Source: Muribaculaceae bacterium (GTDB taxonomy: Bacteria; Bacteroidota; Bacteroidia; Bacteroidales; Muribaculaceae). Taken from it: a stretch of 64,000 nucleotides of DNA. Made by a program: the position numbers and the translations under genes. This document shows, one piece after another, positions 25,675-34,137 of this stretch (positions within the stretch are counted from its first letter, which is position 1; the number at the start of each line of letters is the position of its first letter). The notes under the pieces are model-generated. The model did no database searches. It had not been told where the DNA came from and saw only the letters and a program-made list of their open reading frames with translations. The DNA lies in contig JAGAJP010000049.1 in NCBI GenBank assembly GCA_017626045.1, positions 1 through 64,000 on the forward strand. Direction: 5' to 3'.

Positions 25675-26415
25675 TTATTTCGGTATTATTGAGAATGTAA
25701 TGGTCCCGCGAGTGGATGCCGCCCCTTTCTTCGCGCTCCATCGTGCCTGCATAGCCGCGTCCTCGCATTTCTTTCGTATCGCGCGGGTAGCTGCCCCTGA
25801 GGCTGTGGCGGAGGTGACATGACCCTCTGCATCGACGGTGATCGATACCGTTACCGTTGTCTTGTGAGTGAGGGTGACATCGGGCAGAGGGCATCCTAAA
25901 AACTGCCGTCCGCTCATGCGGCCGGTAACTCCGCTGCCGGCGTTGTCGCTGCTTCCAGCGGAGTCGAACTTCCCTGCTACAGATCCGCTTTTGCCCGAAA
26001 ACTTCCCCGCCATCGAGGTCGCTACCTTTTCTTCCTCTTTTTTGCGGTTGGAGGCGGCGTTGGTTACGCTGCTTTCGGTCGTCTGCGCTATAAGCTGTTG
26101 TTCCGGTCCCGGAATGGTGTTATCGCCGGTGTTTACTGTATGCGGCTGTTCCGTTTCCGCGTATGCCGGCTCTCCCTTTGTCTCCTGAGCCGGCGCGTCT
26201 TGTTCGGTAGCGTCCGGTTCCCCTATGCTCCTGTGCTGCTCAAGAAGGATCTCGGGATCAAGAAATACTTCCTCTTCTTCAAGCTGGGGATTCTCTGTCT
26301 TGCCAAGCCGCTCATCGTAGTGAAGCCCTGTCAGTAGCAGCAGCGCAAGCGTCAGACCGACAGCCACTGCCGTGACCGCCAACGCGATGAGTCTGTCTTT
26401 TCTTGCCGAATCCAT
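25675..26415 (-). CDS. TonB-like energy transducer
   Basis: The 246-residue protein has one N-terminal membrane helix (LIALAVTAVAVGLTLALLLL), a long acidic and Gly/Ser-rich periplasmic linker (residues ~45-160), and a short C-terminal TonB/TolA-like beta domain (VTVSITVDAEGHVTSATASG, then ARWSAKKGAASTRGTITFSI). It lies directly after ExbD and ExbB genes, so the three form a proton-driven complex that energises outer-membrane transport or stability. The linker lacks the usual Pro-Lys repeats. Confidence 0.8.
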   Translation of the reverse strand: MDSARKDRLIALAVTAVAVGLTLALLLLTGLHYDERLGKTENPQLEEEEVFLDPEILLEQHRSIGEPDATEQDAPAQETKGEPAYAETEQPHTVNTGDNTIPGPEQQLIAQTTESSVTNAASNRKKEEEKVATSMAGKFSGKSGSVAGKFDSAGSSDNAGSGVTGRMSGRQFLGCPLPDVTLTHKTTVTVSITVDAEGHVTSATASGAATRAIRKKCEDAAMQARWSAKKGAASTRGTITFSIIPK

Positions 26416-26421
26416 CTCCTT

Positions 26422-26856
26422 TTATTCCTGTGTGGCTCTTGTGGCAAGCACCATCTTCATCTTGCGCCGTGCCGCCATATCGAGTATTTCCACGATTTTC
26501 CCATATTCTACCTTCTCGTCGGCATATAGGGCGATGCCTCGCGTGGAGTCTTGCTCCTGGATAAGCGTAAGCACAGAAATAAGCTCCTCCCGACTTACGG
26601 CGCGAGGCGTAGAGTTGGACGCTATGGAGTCGGTGCGGTCTGCCACTATATAGAACTGAGATAGGGAGTCGACATACACTTCCGTGAGGGGTTTCTTCGA
26701 GGTCTGTTCCGAACTCTGTGGCAGGTTGACGTCTATTGCCGCAGGGAAAATCAGTGTCGAAGTCACCATGAAGAAGATGAGCAGAAGGAATATCACATCC
26801 GTCATCGACGACATGGAGAAGGTGTCGAGAGTGCTGTATGATCGTTTTAATGACAT
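26422..26856 (-). CDS. exbD: ExbD/TolR biopolymer transport protein
   Basis: The 144-residue protein has a single N-terminal transmembrane helix with the functional Asp in SMTDVIFLLLIFFMVTST near residue 18, and a periplasmic domain ending in RRKMKMVLATRATQE. It works with the ExbB-type proton channel encoded just upstream to energise the TonB-like protein encoded just downstream (6 nt gap). Confidence 0.88.
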   Translation of the reverse strand: MSLKRSYSTLDTFSMSSMTDVIFLLLIFFMVTSTLIFPAAIDVNLPQSSEQTSKKPLTEVYVDSLSQFYIVADRTDSIASNSTPRAVSREELISVLTLIQEQDSTRGIALYADEKVEYGKIVEILDMAARRKMKMVLATRATQE

Positions 26857-26889
26857 GTCTTTGCGATTGAGTTTCTGTCGCCGGCAGAT

Positions 26890-27516
26890 TTATGCTGCCG
26901 GCTCGTTGAGTAGGTCCATGAACTCCATTGTCTTCGTCTCAAGTCCGGTCATCACCCTGTTGACACGGCTCACGAGATAGTTATAGGCGAAAAGCGCTAT
27001 AATGCCGACTACAAGACCTGCTACAGTTGTCACCAGCGCCTGATAAATGCCGCTTGACAGCACTATGATGTTAGCTCCTGTGCCCGCCATGGCGAGGGCG
27101 TAGAAGGCCTGGATCATGCCGGTGACTGTGCCCAGGAAGCCGAGCATAGGTGCCCCGGCTGCTGTCGTGGAGAGCCACGTGAATCCTTTCCCGAGTTTCG
27201 CTACCTCTATGTTGCCGGTATTCTCGATTGCCACCAGCACGTCTTGCATCGGCCTTCCGATGCGTGTGATTCCTTTCATTATGAGGCGCGAATACGGGGT
27301 GTTGGTATTCTTGCACAGTTTCAATGCGCTGTCAAGGTCCCCTTCATGCACATAGTCGCGTATCTTCTGCATGAATGTGCTGTCTTCTTTCCCGGCGCGC
27401 GTGATGGCGATGCACCTTTCCGTGAAGATATAGATGCTGACTATAAGGAGTACTGCCAGCGGTATCATTATGTAGCCGCCGTCGATCACAAGCGACCATA
27501 AGCTTAATGTATCCAT
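26890..27516 (-). CDS. exbB: MotA/TolQ/ExbB proton channel protein
   Basis: The 208-residue inner-membrane protein has the MotA/TolQ/ExbB layout: one early helix (YIMIPLAVLLIVSIYIF), a cytoplasmic region, and two late helices with the motif WLSTTAAGAPMLGFLGTVTGMIQAF. The second late helix includes YQALVTTVAGLVVGIIALFAYN. It forms the proton path for the ExbD and TonB-like partners that follow. It is preceded by pdxJ, 30 nt away on the same strand. Confidence 0.9.
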   Translation of the reverse strand: MDTLSLWSLVIDGGYIMIPLAVLLIVSIYIFTERCIAITRAGKEDSTFMQKIRDYVHEGDLDSALKLCKNTNTPYSRLIMKGITRIGRPMQDVLVAIENTGNIEVAKLGKGFTWLSTTAAGAPMLGFLGTVTGMIQAFYALAMAGTGANIIVLSSGIYQALVTTVAGLVVGIIALFAYNYLVSRVNRVMTGLETKTMEFMDLLNEPAA

Positions 27517-27546
27517 GTGTAAGTGTCGGATTGGGGTTATGATTTA

Positions 27547-28266
27547 TTAGTTGTTGCCCAGGCATTCCTGATATCTCTTCACTGTTTCTGCAATCCCTAA
27601 ATAGAGCGCGTCGCATACCAGTGCGTGACCGATGCTGACTTCATCGGTCCATGGAATTGACTCGTGGAAATATTGAAGGTTCTGAAGGCTGAGGTCATGC
27701 CCGGCGTTTAGGCCAAGTCCCGCCTCCCTGGCGGCTTCTGCCGCTCTTACGAATGGCGAGATGGCTGCGGTCCTGTCGTCGGCATAGTTGTCGGCGTATG
27801 ATTTTGTGTATAGCTCCACTCTGTCGGCTCCAACGCCTGCGGCTGCCTTCACCTGCTCGGGTTCCGGGTCTACAAATATCGACACTCGGATTCCCGAGTC
27901 GTGAAAACGTTTCGTAATTTCTTTCAGCATGTCGGCATTTGCCGCCACGTCCCAGCCGTGGTTGGAGGTAAGCTGTCCCGGTGCGTCCGGCACAAGCGTC
28001 ACCTGCGCAGGCTTGACATCGGTCACAAGACGTATGAATTCTTCCGAGGGATATCCTTCTATGTTCATCTCGGTGGATATCGCGCCCTTTATCGCGGGAA
28101 CATCTGCGCGGCGGATATGGCGTTCGTCGGGACGCGGATGTACAGTGATGCCGTTGGCTCCGGCTTTCTCGCAGGCATGCGCAAACGCTATCAGATCCGG
28201 GTTGTTTTCCCCGCGCGCGTTGCGTAGGGTCGCGATTTTGTTTATATTGACACTCAGTCTCGTCAT
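27547..28266 (-). CDS. pdxJ: Pyridoxine 5'-phosphate synthase
   Basis: The 239-residue TIM-barrel enzyme makes pyridoxine 5'-phosphate from amino-acetone phosphate and deoxyxylulose phosphate. Motifs: [16 protein letters not shown] at the N-terminus, [13 protein letters not shown] with the catalytic His near residue 45, [18 protein letters not shown] near residue 95 and [14 protein letters not shown] near residue 190. PdxJ-ExbB-ExbD-TonB clusters, with nadK divergent, are a known Bacteroidota arrangement. Confidence 0.95.
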   Translation of the reverse strand: MTRLSVNINKIATLRNARGENNPDLIAFAHACEKAGANGITVHPRPDERHIRRADVPAIKGAISTEMNIEGYPSEEFIRLVTDVKPAQVTLVPDAPGQLTSNHGWDVAANADMLKEITKRFHDSGIRVSIFVDPEPEQVKAAAGVGADRVELYTKSYADNYADDRTAAISPFVRAAEAAREAGLGLNAGHDLSLQNLQYFHESIPWTDEVSIGHALVCDALYLGIAETVKRYQECLGNN

Positions 28267-28343
28267 TTTCGTGCGTTCAGGCGTTTAAATTATACTCAGG
28301 TTCGTTTTTTAACTTATCTTGATAAAGTTTTTTCGAATCTTTA

Positions 28344-28373
28344 TTGTTTTTCGGCATAATATTTGTACCTTTG
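28344..28373 (+). promoter_or_regulatory. Promoter of the ACT-nadK operon
   Basis: TTG at 28344-28346, 19 nt, then TACCTTTG at 28366-28373. Transcription should start near 28380, so the mRNA has a leader of about 75 nt. Confidence 0.7.
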
Positions 28374-28394
28374 AAGTCGTAAATACGATTCAGG

Positions 28395-28457
28395 TTTGCC
28401 GCTTACCCGGCAAAATTAATGAAAATCCCTGAATCCACCAAAATATTATTGAATTGA
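28395..28457 (+). promoter_or_regulatory. Leader with hairpin and 12-codon ORF before the ACT gene
   Basis: TTTGCCG (28395-28401) and CGGCAAA (28408-28414) form a 7-bp hairpin in the 5' untranslated region. Four bases later the ATG at 28419 opens a 12-codon frame (MKIPESTKILLN) that ends at 28457, overlapping the TTG start of the ACT gene in another frame. The layout could allow translational coupling or a frameshift; alternatively the small frame is chance. Confidence 0.35.
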
Positions 28458-28774
28458 CTGCACAGACATCTATAATATTGCGCGACGACTGCAGCCTGAT
28501 CAGGCTGCAGTGCCGTCCTGACGACTACAGTGCCTCAATCCTGACGCATGCCTGCGAGGATGTTGGAGCTCCTGTGGTTGACCTCCTGACTTGCCCTGCC
28601 GATGATTCTTACATATCCGTCACTATGCGTCTTAGATGCGATGACCCCTCGGCGGCTGTCGGTAATCTCGAGAGATATGGTTATGAAGTGATCGAGGCTT
28701 CCGGCAACAACTACACCCATGCAATGGTCGCGGCAGAGCGTATCCTTGAACTTCAGACTATGCTCAACGTATGA
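28454..28774 (+). CDS. ACT-like domain protein, equivalent of the C-terminal part of a CBS-ACT protein
   Basis: The 106-residue protein starts at TTG; the frame is closed at 28430 and no earlier ATG exists. It contains two beta-alpha-beta ACT-like units: SLIRLQCRPDDYSASILTHA, then SYISVTMRLRCDDPSAAVGN with NLERYGYEVIEA. It ends in a helix, ILELQTMLNV. In relatives the gene between pdxJ and nadK encodes a ~220-residue protein with two CBS domains and a C-terminal region of this pattern (recalled, not searched). Here the CBS pair is absent. The gene overlaps nadK by ATGA. Ligand binding or regulation of NAD kinase is possible but unproven. Confidence 0.6.
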   Translation: MTAQTSIILRDDCSLIRLQCRPDDYSASILTHACEDVGAPVVDLLTCPADDSYISVTMRLRCDDPSAAVGNLERYGYEVIEASGNNYTHAMVAAERILELQTMLNV

Positions 28775-29643
28775 CACCCTCATCCTCACTCGCCTTTTTC
28801 GGCAAGTCGCGTCAGGACCACAACATGACCGGCATCCTGAATTTTATCGACGAGGCTCGCAAAGCCGGGTTCCGTCTTCTTTGTCATGAGAAGTTCGCGG
28901 GCTACCTGTCTCGACTCGGTGTGCCCGACGATTATGTGCCGGAAATATTTGAGGGTGTGCCTGATGCTGACTGTGCGGTCAGTTTCGGCGGAGACGGCAC
29001 ATTCCTCCGAACCGCCCGTCGCCTTTCAGGCTCCCCTATACCTATTGCCGGTGTCAATACAGGTCATCTCGGTTATCTCGCGCATTTTTCGCTCGACAAT
29101 CCGGGCGAATTGCTCTCCGGCCTTCGCGACGGCAGTCTGCGTCTTGAGAAGAGAAAACTTGTATCGGTTTCAGGAGAGGGTATTCCCGACGACTTTTGCC
29201 GGGACGCCCTAAATGAGATCGCCGTTCAGAAAGATGACTCGGCTTCTATGATCAATGTGCATGTGGAGCTCGACGGCTTCTACCTCGCCGACTATCGTGC
29301 CGACGGCCTTATTGTGTCGACTGCTACCGGAAGCACCGCCTACAATCTCTCCGCAGGAGGTCCTATCCTACAGCCTCTCCTCGACTGCATGGTGCTATCG
29401 CCGGTCGCTCCTCATTCGCTTACGCTGCGACCTATCGTGGTCAGTGGCAGCTCTTGCCTCCGCCTCGTGATGTCGTCGCGCACAGGCTCTTTCCGCCTCA
29501 GCGTCGACGGATACAGCTGCACGCTCCCCGACAGCGTGGCTCTCGATGTCCGAACCGCTGATTATGAAGTTGGCGTACTCTCTACCGCCGACGACACGTT
29601 CGCGTCCTCACTCCGCGAGAAACTCCTTTGGGGCAGAAGTTGA
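28771..29643 (+). CDS. nadK: NAD kinase
   Basis: The 290-residue enzyme phosphorylates NAD to NADP. The GGDGT motif is in AVSFGGDGTFLRTARR near residue 71. GVNTGHLGYLAHF follows, then LNEIAVQ in place of the usual NDV/NEI region, and VSTATGSTAYNLSAGGPIL near residue 185. The product start overlaps the ACT-like gene (ATGA at 28771), so the two are translationally coupled. Its 3' end overlaps the convergent acyltransferase gene by 36 bp. Confidence 0.93.
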   Translation: MTPSSSLAFFGKSRQDHNMTGILNFIDEARKAGFRLLCHEKFAGYLSRLGVPDDYVPEIFEGVPDADCAVSFGGDGTFLRTARRLSGSPIPIAGVNTGHLGYLAHFSLDNPGELLSGLRDGSLRLEKRKLVSVSGEGIPDDFCRDALNEIAVQKDDSASMINVHVELDGFYLADYRADGLIVSTATGSTAYNLSAGGPILQPLLDCMVLSPVAPHSLTLRPIVVSGSSCLRLVMSSRTGSFRLSVDGYSCTLPDSVALDVRTADYEVGVLSTADDTFASSLREKLLWGRS

Positions 29644-30684
29644 TTTCCTGCTGCCCGATCCAAACAGCCACGAGGCAAGTAGGGGAGAGGTGCGTAGCAA
29701 CGAGCTTACCAGCATGCAGAGTGCCACCACCAATGCCGATATCACAAGTCCCGTCGTAAGCATCCCCACGATGGTGTTGCCATGCCCCGTGCTCAGGAAA
29801 CCTTTCATGAATCCTAAGTCGGGTATGAAGAAATAATGAAGATAATATACGTCGAGTGTGCGGCTTCCCACTTTCGTCATTACGGTGCTTACCATCCCGT
29901 CGCGGTCAAAGTAATCGCGATAGCTACGGAAGAAGATTAGGATGGTCATCAATCCGCTGAAGCGCATTGCGGTCATCACGAGGTCCCATTCCACGGAATA
30001 TCTGTGTCGGCATCCATAGAATATCACCAACGCGAAAAATCCCACTATCATTATTGCCTTGAAATACTGGTTGTCGACTATATCCCACGTCTTCTTCTCA
30101 TTACGCCGTGCGAATATGCCGAGCATGAAATATGGCATGTAGTTCAGGGTATGCCACGTCTGGATAGCAGTAACCCAGTTAGGCATCTTGACGCCCTCGG
30201 TGTGATAATTGTAGATAAACGGCGCCACACAGCTCACCGCCAAAAGTGCCGGCAAAAGCCATCTCCATCCCGTGCGCCGTTCAAGAAGGGCAAACAGCAG
30301 ATAGATGCAAAACATCTCAAACAGTGATTCTGTAAACCAGTAGGGATTGGAGGTCCACAGAAAATGGAATTTCCAATGACACATGCACGCGCCGTATAGA
30401 AAACAGAACACGGCAAGTCCGAAAATCTGTGCCTGAAATTTCTTCCCCATCACACGTTTCACAGTCGCCCCGGTCCATTTATCCGCCACACGATAGGCGA
30501 AAAATCCACTGACGAAGAAAAATAGCGGCATCCGGAACATGGTCATCATATAGTAAATCCCCGCAAACGACTCATTCGTAATCGGCATTTTTACGTATGC
30601 GTTCGTAACATGGCTGAACACCACAAGCAGTATCGCGAGGCCACGCATCGCATCGATATATCTCAGTCTCTTTTTCTCTCCCAT
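29608..30684 (-). CDS. Acyltransferase 3 family membrane protein
   Basis: From the ATG at 30684 (MGEKKRLRYIDAMRGLAI) the product has 358 residues and about ten transmembrane helices. RYIDAMRGLAILLVVFSHV near residue 7 carries the conserved Arg and His of acyltransferase-3 proteins, which O-acetylate surface sugars. FFVSGFFAYR near residue 58 is the second family motif. The 30-residue N-terminal extension of the longer frame is not family-like. The last 36 bp lie inside nadK in the opposite direction. The target glycan is unknown. Confidence 0.85.
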   Translation of the reverse strand: MGEKKRLRYIDAMRGLAILLVVFSHVTNAYVKMPITNESFAGIYYMMTMFRMPLFFFVSGFFAYRVADKWTGATVKRVMGKKFQAQIFGLAVFCFLYGACMCHWKFHFLWTSNPYWFTESLFEMFCIYLLFALLERRTGWRWLLPALLAVSCVAPFIYNYHTEGVKMPNWVTAIQTWHTLNYMPYFMLGIFARRNEKKTWDIVDNQYFKAIMIVGFFALVIFYGCRHRYSVEWDLVMTAMRFSGLMTILIFFRSYRDYFDRDGMVSTVMTKVGSRTLDVYYLHYFFIPDLGFMKGFLSTGHGNTIVGMLTTGLVISALVVALCMLVSSLLRTSPLLASWLFGSGSRKSTSAPKEFLAE

Positions 30685-30739
30685 GGAAGTCCTGTTTTCA
30701 GACTGCAAAATTAATAAAATATATCCATTCCCCCGTCGA

Positions 30740-30835
30740 TTACCCAAAAAAGTATTATCCCCAACCTCCCCCAAGCCCCTTAAAGCCCCTAAGCTCCCTA
30801 AAGCTTCCCAACCTCCCTAAAGTCCCAAAATCTGT
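30740..30835. repeat. C-rich degenerate repeat in the 300-bp gap before the xylanase gene
   Basis: The stretch contains about eight degenerate units of the form CCCTAAAG/CCCCTTAAAG/CTCCCTAAAG. It lies between the start of the leftward acyltransferase gene and the xylanase promoter; otherwise only the promoter is seen in this 300-bp gap. The composition resembles other C-rich intergenic tracts in the window. Confidence 0.5.
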
Positions 30836-30892
30836 CAAAAATCAATCACCACCCCGGGCAATAAGAGCAATTTCGAATAAACCCACATGAAA

Positions 30893-30924
30893 TTTGCATA
30901 GAATCCTCAAATCACTTATCTTTG
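30893..30924 (+). promoter_or_regulatory. Promoter of the xylanase gene
   Basis: TTTG at 30893-30896, exactly 20 nt, then TATCTTTG at 30917-30924. A leader of about 55 nt precedes the ATG at 30985. Confidence 0.8.
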
Positions 30925-30984
30925 CAAAGATTTCTAAGAAGACACCTTAAAACTAAATTTAAAACCATATTCAATTAAATCTAA

Positions 30985-33900
30985 ATGAAGCATCAGATTT
31001 TATGCTTGGCTGCAACCGCCTTTACATCTGCGACGGTTTCAAGTGCTCCGTTGACTGTATGTGATTTTGAGGATTATGACGTTGGAACTGTTTGGCCCCT
31101 ATGGCAATCAACATCTTCCACTGCTACTGTCGAGATCGATCCGATGAACTCCAACAACAAAGTGCTGCACATAGTGTTGAAGGACTGGGGTTGTCACCCC
31201 GAATTTGTAATCCCATCCGATTTGCGCGGTAAGGCTCTGACCGACCGTTATCCGATGGTAACCTACGATTTGTTTCGTCCCAATAGCGATAGTGCAGACC
31301 ATTGGAAACAGTTTGCCGCCTTTATCGGCGACCAGGAAGTCTATCGCGATGAAGGATATCCTCATCAGGGCGACTTAGGCGTATGGCAGAGAAAAACCTA
31401 TAATCTCGCCTCCGTGAATGACTCCAACGATTCCAACCTTTTGCGTCTTGGCATTCACCATAACAATACGGATTATTACATGGATAATGTGGTCCTTTCC
31501 GGACCTTTCGACAGTTTTGTCACCATGAGCGACGGCGAAGTCCTTGACCTTTGCGTTGACAACTCTGCAAGCTCTTACACCACCATTGGAACCGATCTCA
31601 TGTTCCCCGAAGGTGTGACCGCTTCGGTTCGTGGCTCTCGCTACACTGAATGGACCGGCAAAGTCGCAGGCTCCGGGACTCTCAATATTTATTCGGGAGG
31701 CGAGCGTTTCTATATCGGAACTTCAAAAAGCAAAGGTTCTTCATATCCCGACTGGAGCGCCATGTCAGGCGATATTCATGTCTATCCATATAAGGAGGTC
31801 AAGGACAACTGCGGTTTTTACGGCCTCGTGCTGAGCAGCGGTACATTCCAGCCCGACAATCTTCAGGGCTCGAATGAAAACACTCTCTTTGCCAATAAAA
31901 GCCTGACGCTTCACGCCGGCGCAAAAATAGCATTGGAATCAGGCACTCGTGGAGTAAGAATCGGAGAACTGAATACAGAGAAGGGAAGCGATATCGACAG
32001 TTATTACAAAACCGGTAGCGCTGTCTCTTATTATGTTGTAGGTGGCAAAAACTCCAATGGTACTCTTGCCGGAAAAATAGCGGCTTCACAGTCCGGCAAC
32101 ATGGTGGCGCTCATAAAAGAGGGTTCCGGAAGTCTGATTATCTCAGGCAATGATAATGATATCAACGGTGGAGTAAGAGCTCTTGCCGGTTCTGTCGTTG
32201 TGACTAATGACGTTGAAGACGCTAAAGCAAACAAAAAGAATGGCCCCTTCGGTGCATCGGGTACTCTGATGTTGTTCAAAAAGGCATCTTTGTCGGGTTG
32301 CGGAAGCATTGGCGCTCCCTCCGAGGTTCACGGAAAGATTATTCCAGGATCGGACAAGCCGGGAAATCTGAGCTTTGTCAATTACGCCGTAGACAATTCC
32401 AATGTCAAGGTGACTCTGCATCCTGAAGCGAGGATAGTTTGCCGTGTAAGGAATGCGTCTGAATATTCTTCGGTCGATATTGCCGGCTCGTTGTTGTATA
32501 GCGACAAGACCGAGGATTTCGAGCCTTCCGAAAAGATGCCCCGTCTGGTCATCGAACTTACTGAAGATGCCAATCTCGAGGTCAACGACGAGCTGACTCT
32601 GCTCAAGGCGTCAAAGGTTGACGGGGAATGGTCTTTCGATATCCGGTATCCGAAAGCCTACACCTGGAGTGTGGATCAGCGCAGGGGCGCTGACGGAAGC
32701 CTGACTGTGGTCGCGAAGGTTGAATCGCTAAAATATACCGGTCAGGGAGATGTCTCCGACGATGACGATGACCCGGAGCACGGTGGCGATACTGGGTATT
32801 CCGACGATGACTGGACCTTTGACCTTACCGACAGCACGCCGCTTCGCGAATATGCTCAGAAACTCGGCAAGAACATCGGTGTGGCACTCGCCACTTACCG
32901 CTACGATTGCAGCGGCAGTGATGGCGCTGCCGGAATTGTCGGACGAGAGTTCAATCTTCTCGTAGGTGAGAATGAAATGAAGTTTGACGCTACCGAGCCG
33001 AGTAGGGACAACTTCAACTTCGGAGGCTCCGACGCTGTGATGGATGCGGCTCGCAGATTCGACCAGGAGGTGCGCGGACATACTCTCGCCTGGCATTCGC
33101 AGGTGCCGAAATGGCTCAGCAGCGACGGCAAGAAGAACGACAATAATTTCTCCAAAAGGGAGTTGCTTGACATCCTAAAAAACCATGTCTTCAAAGTCGT
33201 CGGGAAATACAAGGGAAAGATTCGCGAATGGGACGTTTGCAACGAGGTCCTTGACGATGACCAGAGTATCGTCAGAACCGATCCGACGGCTTATAAACTG
33301 CGTCCTTCTATCTGGTCGACCTATATCGGCGAGGAGTTTATAGACTCTGTGTTTGTATGGACTCATCAGGCTGATCCTCAGGCAAAACTTTATATAAATG
33401 ATTACGGCGTTGAGTTTGCAGGAAACACCAAGGCGGAAGCTTATCTCAATCTTATAAAAAGGTTGAAGGCTTCGAACCTTCCTATCGACGGATGCGGACT
33501 CCAATGTCATTTCACTACCGGCCAGCTCGACACTGTCAGACTTGAAAAGAATATCAAGCGTTACGCCGACATGAATGTTATGTGTATCATAACGGAGCTC
33601 GACATCGCCCTTGCCAATCCCTCGGATTCTGACGCTCTCGACATTCAGGCTAAGGAATACGGAGCAATCACGCGAGTCTTCCTCCGCAATCATAACTGCC
33701 CCTCTATGCTCGTCTGGGGTATCTCCGACAATAATTCCTGGCGATATAACCAGCCGCTGCTTTTCGACAAGAATCTGAATCCTAAACCTGCTTATTACAA
33801 TGTGCATGCCCAATTGCGCCGTGCCGCTGAGAAACTCGGTCCTGGTGCCATAGAGCAGGTGCCGGACCGTGGCGAGCCTGTTGAAATCATCTATTTTGAT

Positions 33901-34002
33901 CTCAGCGGACGTGTGGTTGCAAGACCGGCATCCGGATTTGTGATTGAAAAGCGTGTTTACAGCGACGGTTCTGTTCAGGTAGAGAAGAAAATCGCTCATT
34001 AA
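30985..34002 (+). CDS. Secreted endo-1,4-beta-xylanase (GH10) fused to an autotransporter-like beta-helix region
   Basis: The 1005-residue protein has four parts. A signal peptide (LCLAATAFTSATVSSA) comes first. Residues ~20-180 form a jelly-roll-like region (CDFEDYDVGTVWPLW, YYMDNVVLSGPFD). Residues ~185-580 are beta-rich with autotransporter-type lines (GSGSLIISGNDNDINGG, GASGTLMLFKKASLSGCGS). An acidic linker (DDDDDPEHGG) leads to GH10 at ~615-955, with acid/base Glu754 in WDVCNEV and nucleophile Glu871 in ITELDIAL. The last 40 residues look like a T9SS tail (IIYFDLSGRVV). GH10 cleaves xylan backbones. No susC/susD pair is nearby. The promoter and terminator make it a single-gene unit. Confidence 0.88.
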   Translation: MKHQILCLAATAFTSATVSSAPLTVCDFEDYDVGTVWPLWQSTSSTATVEIDPMNSNNKVLHIVLKDWGCHPEFVIPSDLRGKALTDRYPMVTYDLFRPNSDSADHWKQFAAFIGDQEVYRDEGYPHQGDLGVWQRKTYNLASVNDSNDSNLLRLGIHHNNTDYYMDNVVLSGPFDSFVTMSDGEVLDLCVDNSASSYTTIGTDLMFPEGVTASVRGSRYTEWTGKVAGSGTLNIYSGGERFYIGTSKSKGSSYPDWSAMSGDIHVYPYKEVKDNCGFYGLVLSSGTFQPDNLQGSNENTLFANKSLTLHAGAKIALESGTRGVRIGELNTEKGSDIDSYYKTGSAVSYYVVGGKNSNGTLAGKIAASQSGNMVALIKEGSGSLIISGNDNDINGGVRALAGSVVVTNDVEDAKANKKNGPFGASGTLMLFKKASLSGCGSIGAPSEVHGKIIPGSDKPGNLSFVNYAVDNSNVKVTLHPEARIVCRVRNASEYSSVDIAGSLLYSDKTEDFEPSEKMPRLVIELTEDANLEVNDELTLLKASKVDGEWSFDIRYPKAYTWSVDQRRGADGSLTVVAKVESLKYTGQGDVSDDDDDPEHGGDTGYSDDDWTFDLTDSTPLREYAQKLGKNIGVALATYRYDCSGSDGAAGIVGREFNLLVGENEMKFDATEPSRDNFNFGGSDAVMDAARRFDQEVRGHTLAWHSQVPKWLSSDGKKNDNNFSKRELLDILKNHVFKVVGKYKGKIREWDVCNEVLDDDQSIVRTDPTAYKLRPSIWSTYIGEEFIDSVFVWTHQADPQAKLYINDYGVEFAGNTKAEAYLNLIKRLKASNLPIDGCGLQCHFTTGQLDTVRLEKNIKRYADMNVMCIITELDIALANPSDSDALDIQAKEYGAITRVFLRNHNCPSMLVWGISDNNSWRYNQPLLFDKNLNPKPAYYNVHAQLRRAAEKLGPGAIEQVPDRGEPVEIIYFDLSGRVVARPASGFVIEKRVYSDGSVQVEKKIAH

Positions 34003-34023
34003 CCTAAAACTTCAATGACAAAG

Positions 34024-34057
34024 GAGGTCGTGCTACTGTGCGCGGCCTCTTTTTTTG
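34024..34057 (+). terminator. Terminator of the xylanase gene
   Basis: GAGGTCG (34024-34030) pairs with CGGCCTC (34043-34049) with one wobble pair, followed by eight T residues. It begins 22 nt after the stop codon. Confidence 0.8.
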
Positions 34058-34095
34058 TTAACCTCCATTATTCTCTATCTCTTCTTTACCCGATA

Positions 34096-34127
34096 TTTGC
34101 GTGTCAACTATTTTTTGTTTAAATTTG
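34096..34127 (+). promoter_or_regulatory. Original promoter of the GH89 gene, now separated from it by an IS
   Basis: TTTG at 34096-34099, exactly 20 nt, then TAAATTTG at 34120-34127. The transcription start predicted at ~34134 falls inside the 9-bp target duplicated by the IS element. Removing the IS leaves a short leader and the GH89 ATG, so this was its promoter. Confidence 0.7.
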
Positions 34128-34128
34128 C

Positions 34129-34137
34129 ATTGACAAT
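34129..34137. repeat. Left target-site duplication of the IS
   Basis: ATTGACAAT, identical to the copy at 35473-35481 on the other side of the element. A 9-bp duplication fits IS4-group transposition. Confidence 0.85.

Noticed and set aside
33175..33999. 274-residue leftward ORF opposite the GH10 domain
   Set aside because: Antisense to a catalytic domain whose active-site motifs are intact; no homologous look.
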